In this document: in pieces, positions 4,876 through 5,455 of the stretch
Layout: every line of letters begins with the position of its first letter
How positions within the stretch are numbered: the first letter of the stretch is position 1
Source of the DNA: Planctomycetota bacterium
Lineage (GTDB): Bacteria; Planctomycetota; UBA1135; UBA2386
Length of the DNA: 5,455 bases
NCBI GenBank assembly: GCA_023433825.1
Contig: JAEYTU010000406.1
Location: forward strand, 1 to 5,455
Reading direction: 5' to 3'
Notes under the pieces: model-generated
Seen by the model: only the letters and a program-made list of their open reading frames with translations
What the model was told of the DNA's origin: nothing
Databases searched by the model: none
Made by a program: the position numbers and the translations under genes

Positions 4876-5455
4876 ATGTCGTGTCGTTCGCTGATGGTCT
4901 TGTTCGTGCTGACGGCCTGCGGGGGTGTCGCACGCCCTGCCCCACACGAACCAGATCGTCCGCAGGTCGCCGCCGACGCCGTTCCGCGCCTCGTCGAGGC
5001 CGAACGGCTCTACCGCGCCGGCGACCCGGCCTTCGCCGCCGCGCGCGACGCACTCGCCGCCGATCCGGCGACCGCCTACCGACTCGCGCAGATGCTCGTC
5101 CGCGACGTCCTCTTCCACCTCGACAACCGCGACTACGACGAAGCGGAGTTCTTGAAGTCGGCGGCGAAGGCCGAGAACCCGAAACTCGACGCGGCGCAAG
5201 CCGAGCTGCGCGCGATGGGGGCGGCCGCCGTCCCGTGCATTCGTGAGGAACTGCTGATGCACCGCTTCGCCGATCGCCGTGCGATCGGGATTCGGCTCGT
5301 CACCGGACTCGACGCGGCGGCCTCGCGGGCACTGCTGCCGATGCTCGACTCGACCGACACGCGCGTCCGGCGCACCGCGCTGGAGGCGATGGCCGGCATG
5401 ACGATCGACGCGGCGACGCAGGCGCGCATCCAGCGAATGACGAACGACCCCGACT
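4876..5455 (+). CDS. Predicted lipoprotein with TPR/HEAT-like helical repeats (3' partial)
   Basis: From ATG 4876 the frame stays open to the end of the window, giving 193 complete codons; the stop is beyond base 5455. The N-terminus MSCRSLMVLFVLTACGG is a short lipoprotein signal with lipobox LTAC, lipidated Cys15 and Gly-Gly after it, so the mature protein should be membrane-anchored and periplasm- or surface-facing. After a Pro-rich tether (about 18-34), residues about 37-105 are helical and TPR-like (LVEAERLYRAGDPAFAAARD; NRDYDEAEFLKSAAKAEN). Residues about 113-190 look like HEAT repeats: MGAAAVPCIREELL, then DRRAIGIRLVTGL, and LLPMLDSTDTRVRRTALEAMAGM. Such repeats bind other proteins; no catalytic motif is visible and I do not recognise a specific family. 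No Shine-Dalgarno site precedes the ATG. It is divergent from the GNAT-like gene. The signal peptide and repeat pattern make the frame convincing although the product is unnamed. Confidence 0.75.
   Translation, partial: MSCRSLMVLFVLTACGGVARPAPHEPDRPQVAADAVPRLVEAERLYRAGDPAFAAARDALAADPATAYRLAQMLVRDVLFHLDNRDYDEAEFLKSAAKAENPKLDAAQAELRAMGAAAVPCIREELLMHRFADRRAIGIRLVTGLDAAASRALLPMLDSTDTRVRRTALEAMAGMTIDAATQARIQRMTNDPD

Noticed and set aside
3879..5246. Long plus-strand frame opposite the GNAT-like gene and continuing into the lipoprotein region, and a minus-strand frame 4141-5262.
   Set aside because: They cross two confidently identified genes in the wrong frames and encode Arg-rich sequence lacking any motif.
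1..5455. CRISPR arrays, tRNA or rRNA genes, insertion sequences, riboswitches or attachment sites.
   Set aside because: No regularly spaced repeats, cloverleaf, conserved rRNA segments, transposase/integrase frame or terminal repeats were seen by eye. Nearly all of the window is coding; the gaps are 3, 57 and 37 bases.

Overview
The window comes from a GC-rich Gram-negative (diderm) bacterium. It holds a secretin and two predicted lipoproteins, so an outer membrane is expected. I cannot fix the phylum from sequence alone. Planctomycetota, Myxococcota or another delta-type lineage, and a GC-rich proteobacterium all remain possible. Every frame is rich in long spurious open frames because of the base composition.

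Bases 2-3674 are the distal part of a tightly packed plus-strand operon for a type IV pilus / MSHA / type II secretion-like envelope machine. It reads: the C-terminal end of a PilN-like inner-membrane assembly protein (5' cut by the window edge), a PilO-like protein, a PilP/MshK/GspB-like periplasmic linker protein, and a lipoprotein secretin of the PilQ/MshL/GspD family. Neighbouring genes overlap by ATGA and GTGA or are 3 bases apart, so they should be co-transcribed and translationally coupled. Together PilN-O-P form the inner-membrane alignment complex, and PilP docks to the secretin pore in the outer membrane. The secretin is unusual: after the secretin pore domain it continues for roughly 190 residues as a TPR-like helical repeat domain.

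Bases 3671-3703 are a perfect 33-base inverted repeat (16-base arms around one T) whose left end contains the stop codon of the secretin gene. It lies between two convergent genes. It has the anatomy of a bidirectional intrinsic terminator (A-rich tract, GC hairpin, T-rich tract) and also looks like a dispersed REP-type palindrome.

Bases 3732-4838 on the minus strand encode a YghO-like double-GNAT-fold protein of unknown substrate. Divergently, from base 4876 to the end of the window, a plus-strand gene encodes a predicted lipoprotein with TPR/HEAT-like helical repeats, cut by the window edge. The two divergent start codons are only 37 bases apart. Neither has a visible Shine-Dalgarno sequence, although two of the pilus genes have good ones.

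No tRNA, rRNA, CRISPR array, insertion sequence or integrase gene was seen. The operon and the GNAT gene are recognisable families. The most noteworthy points are the secretin-TPR fusion and the palindrome that carries the gene's stop codon.
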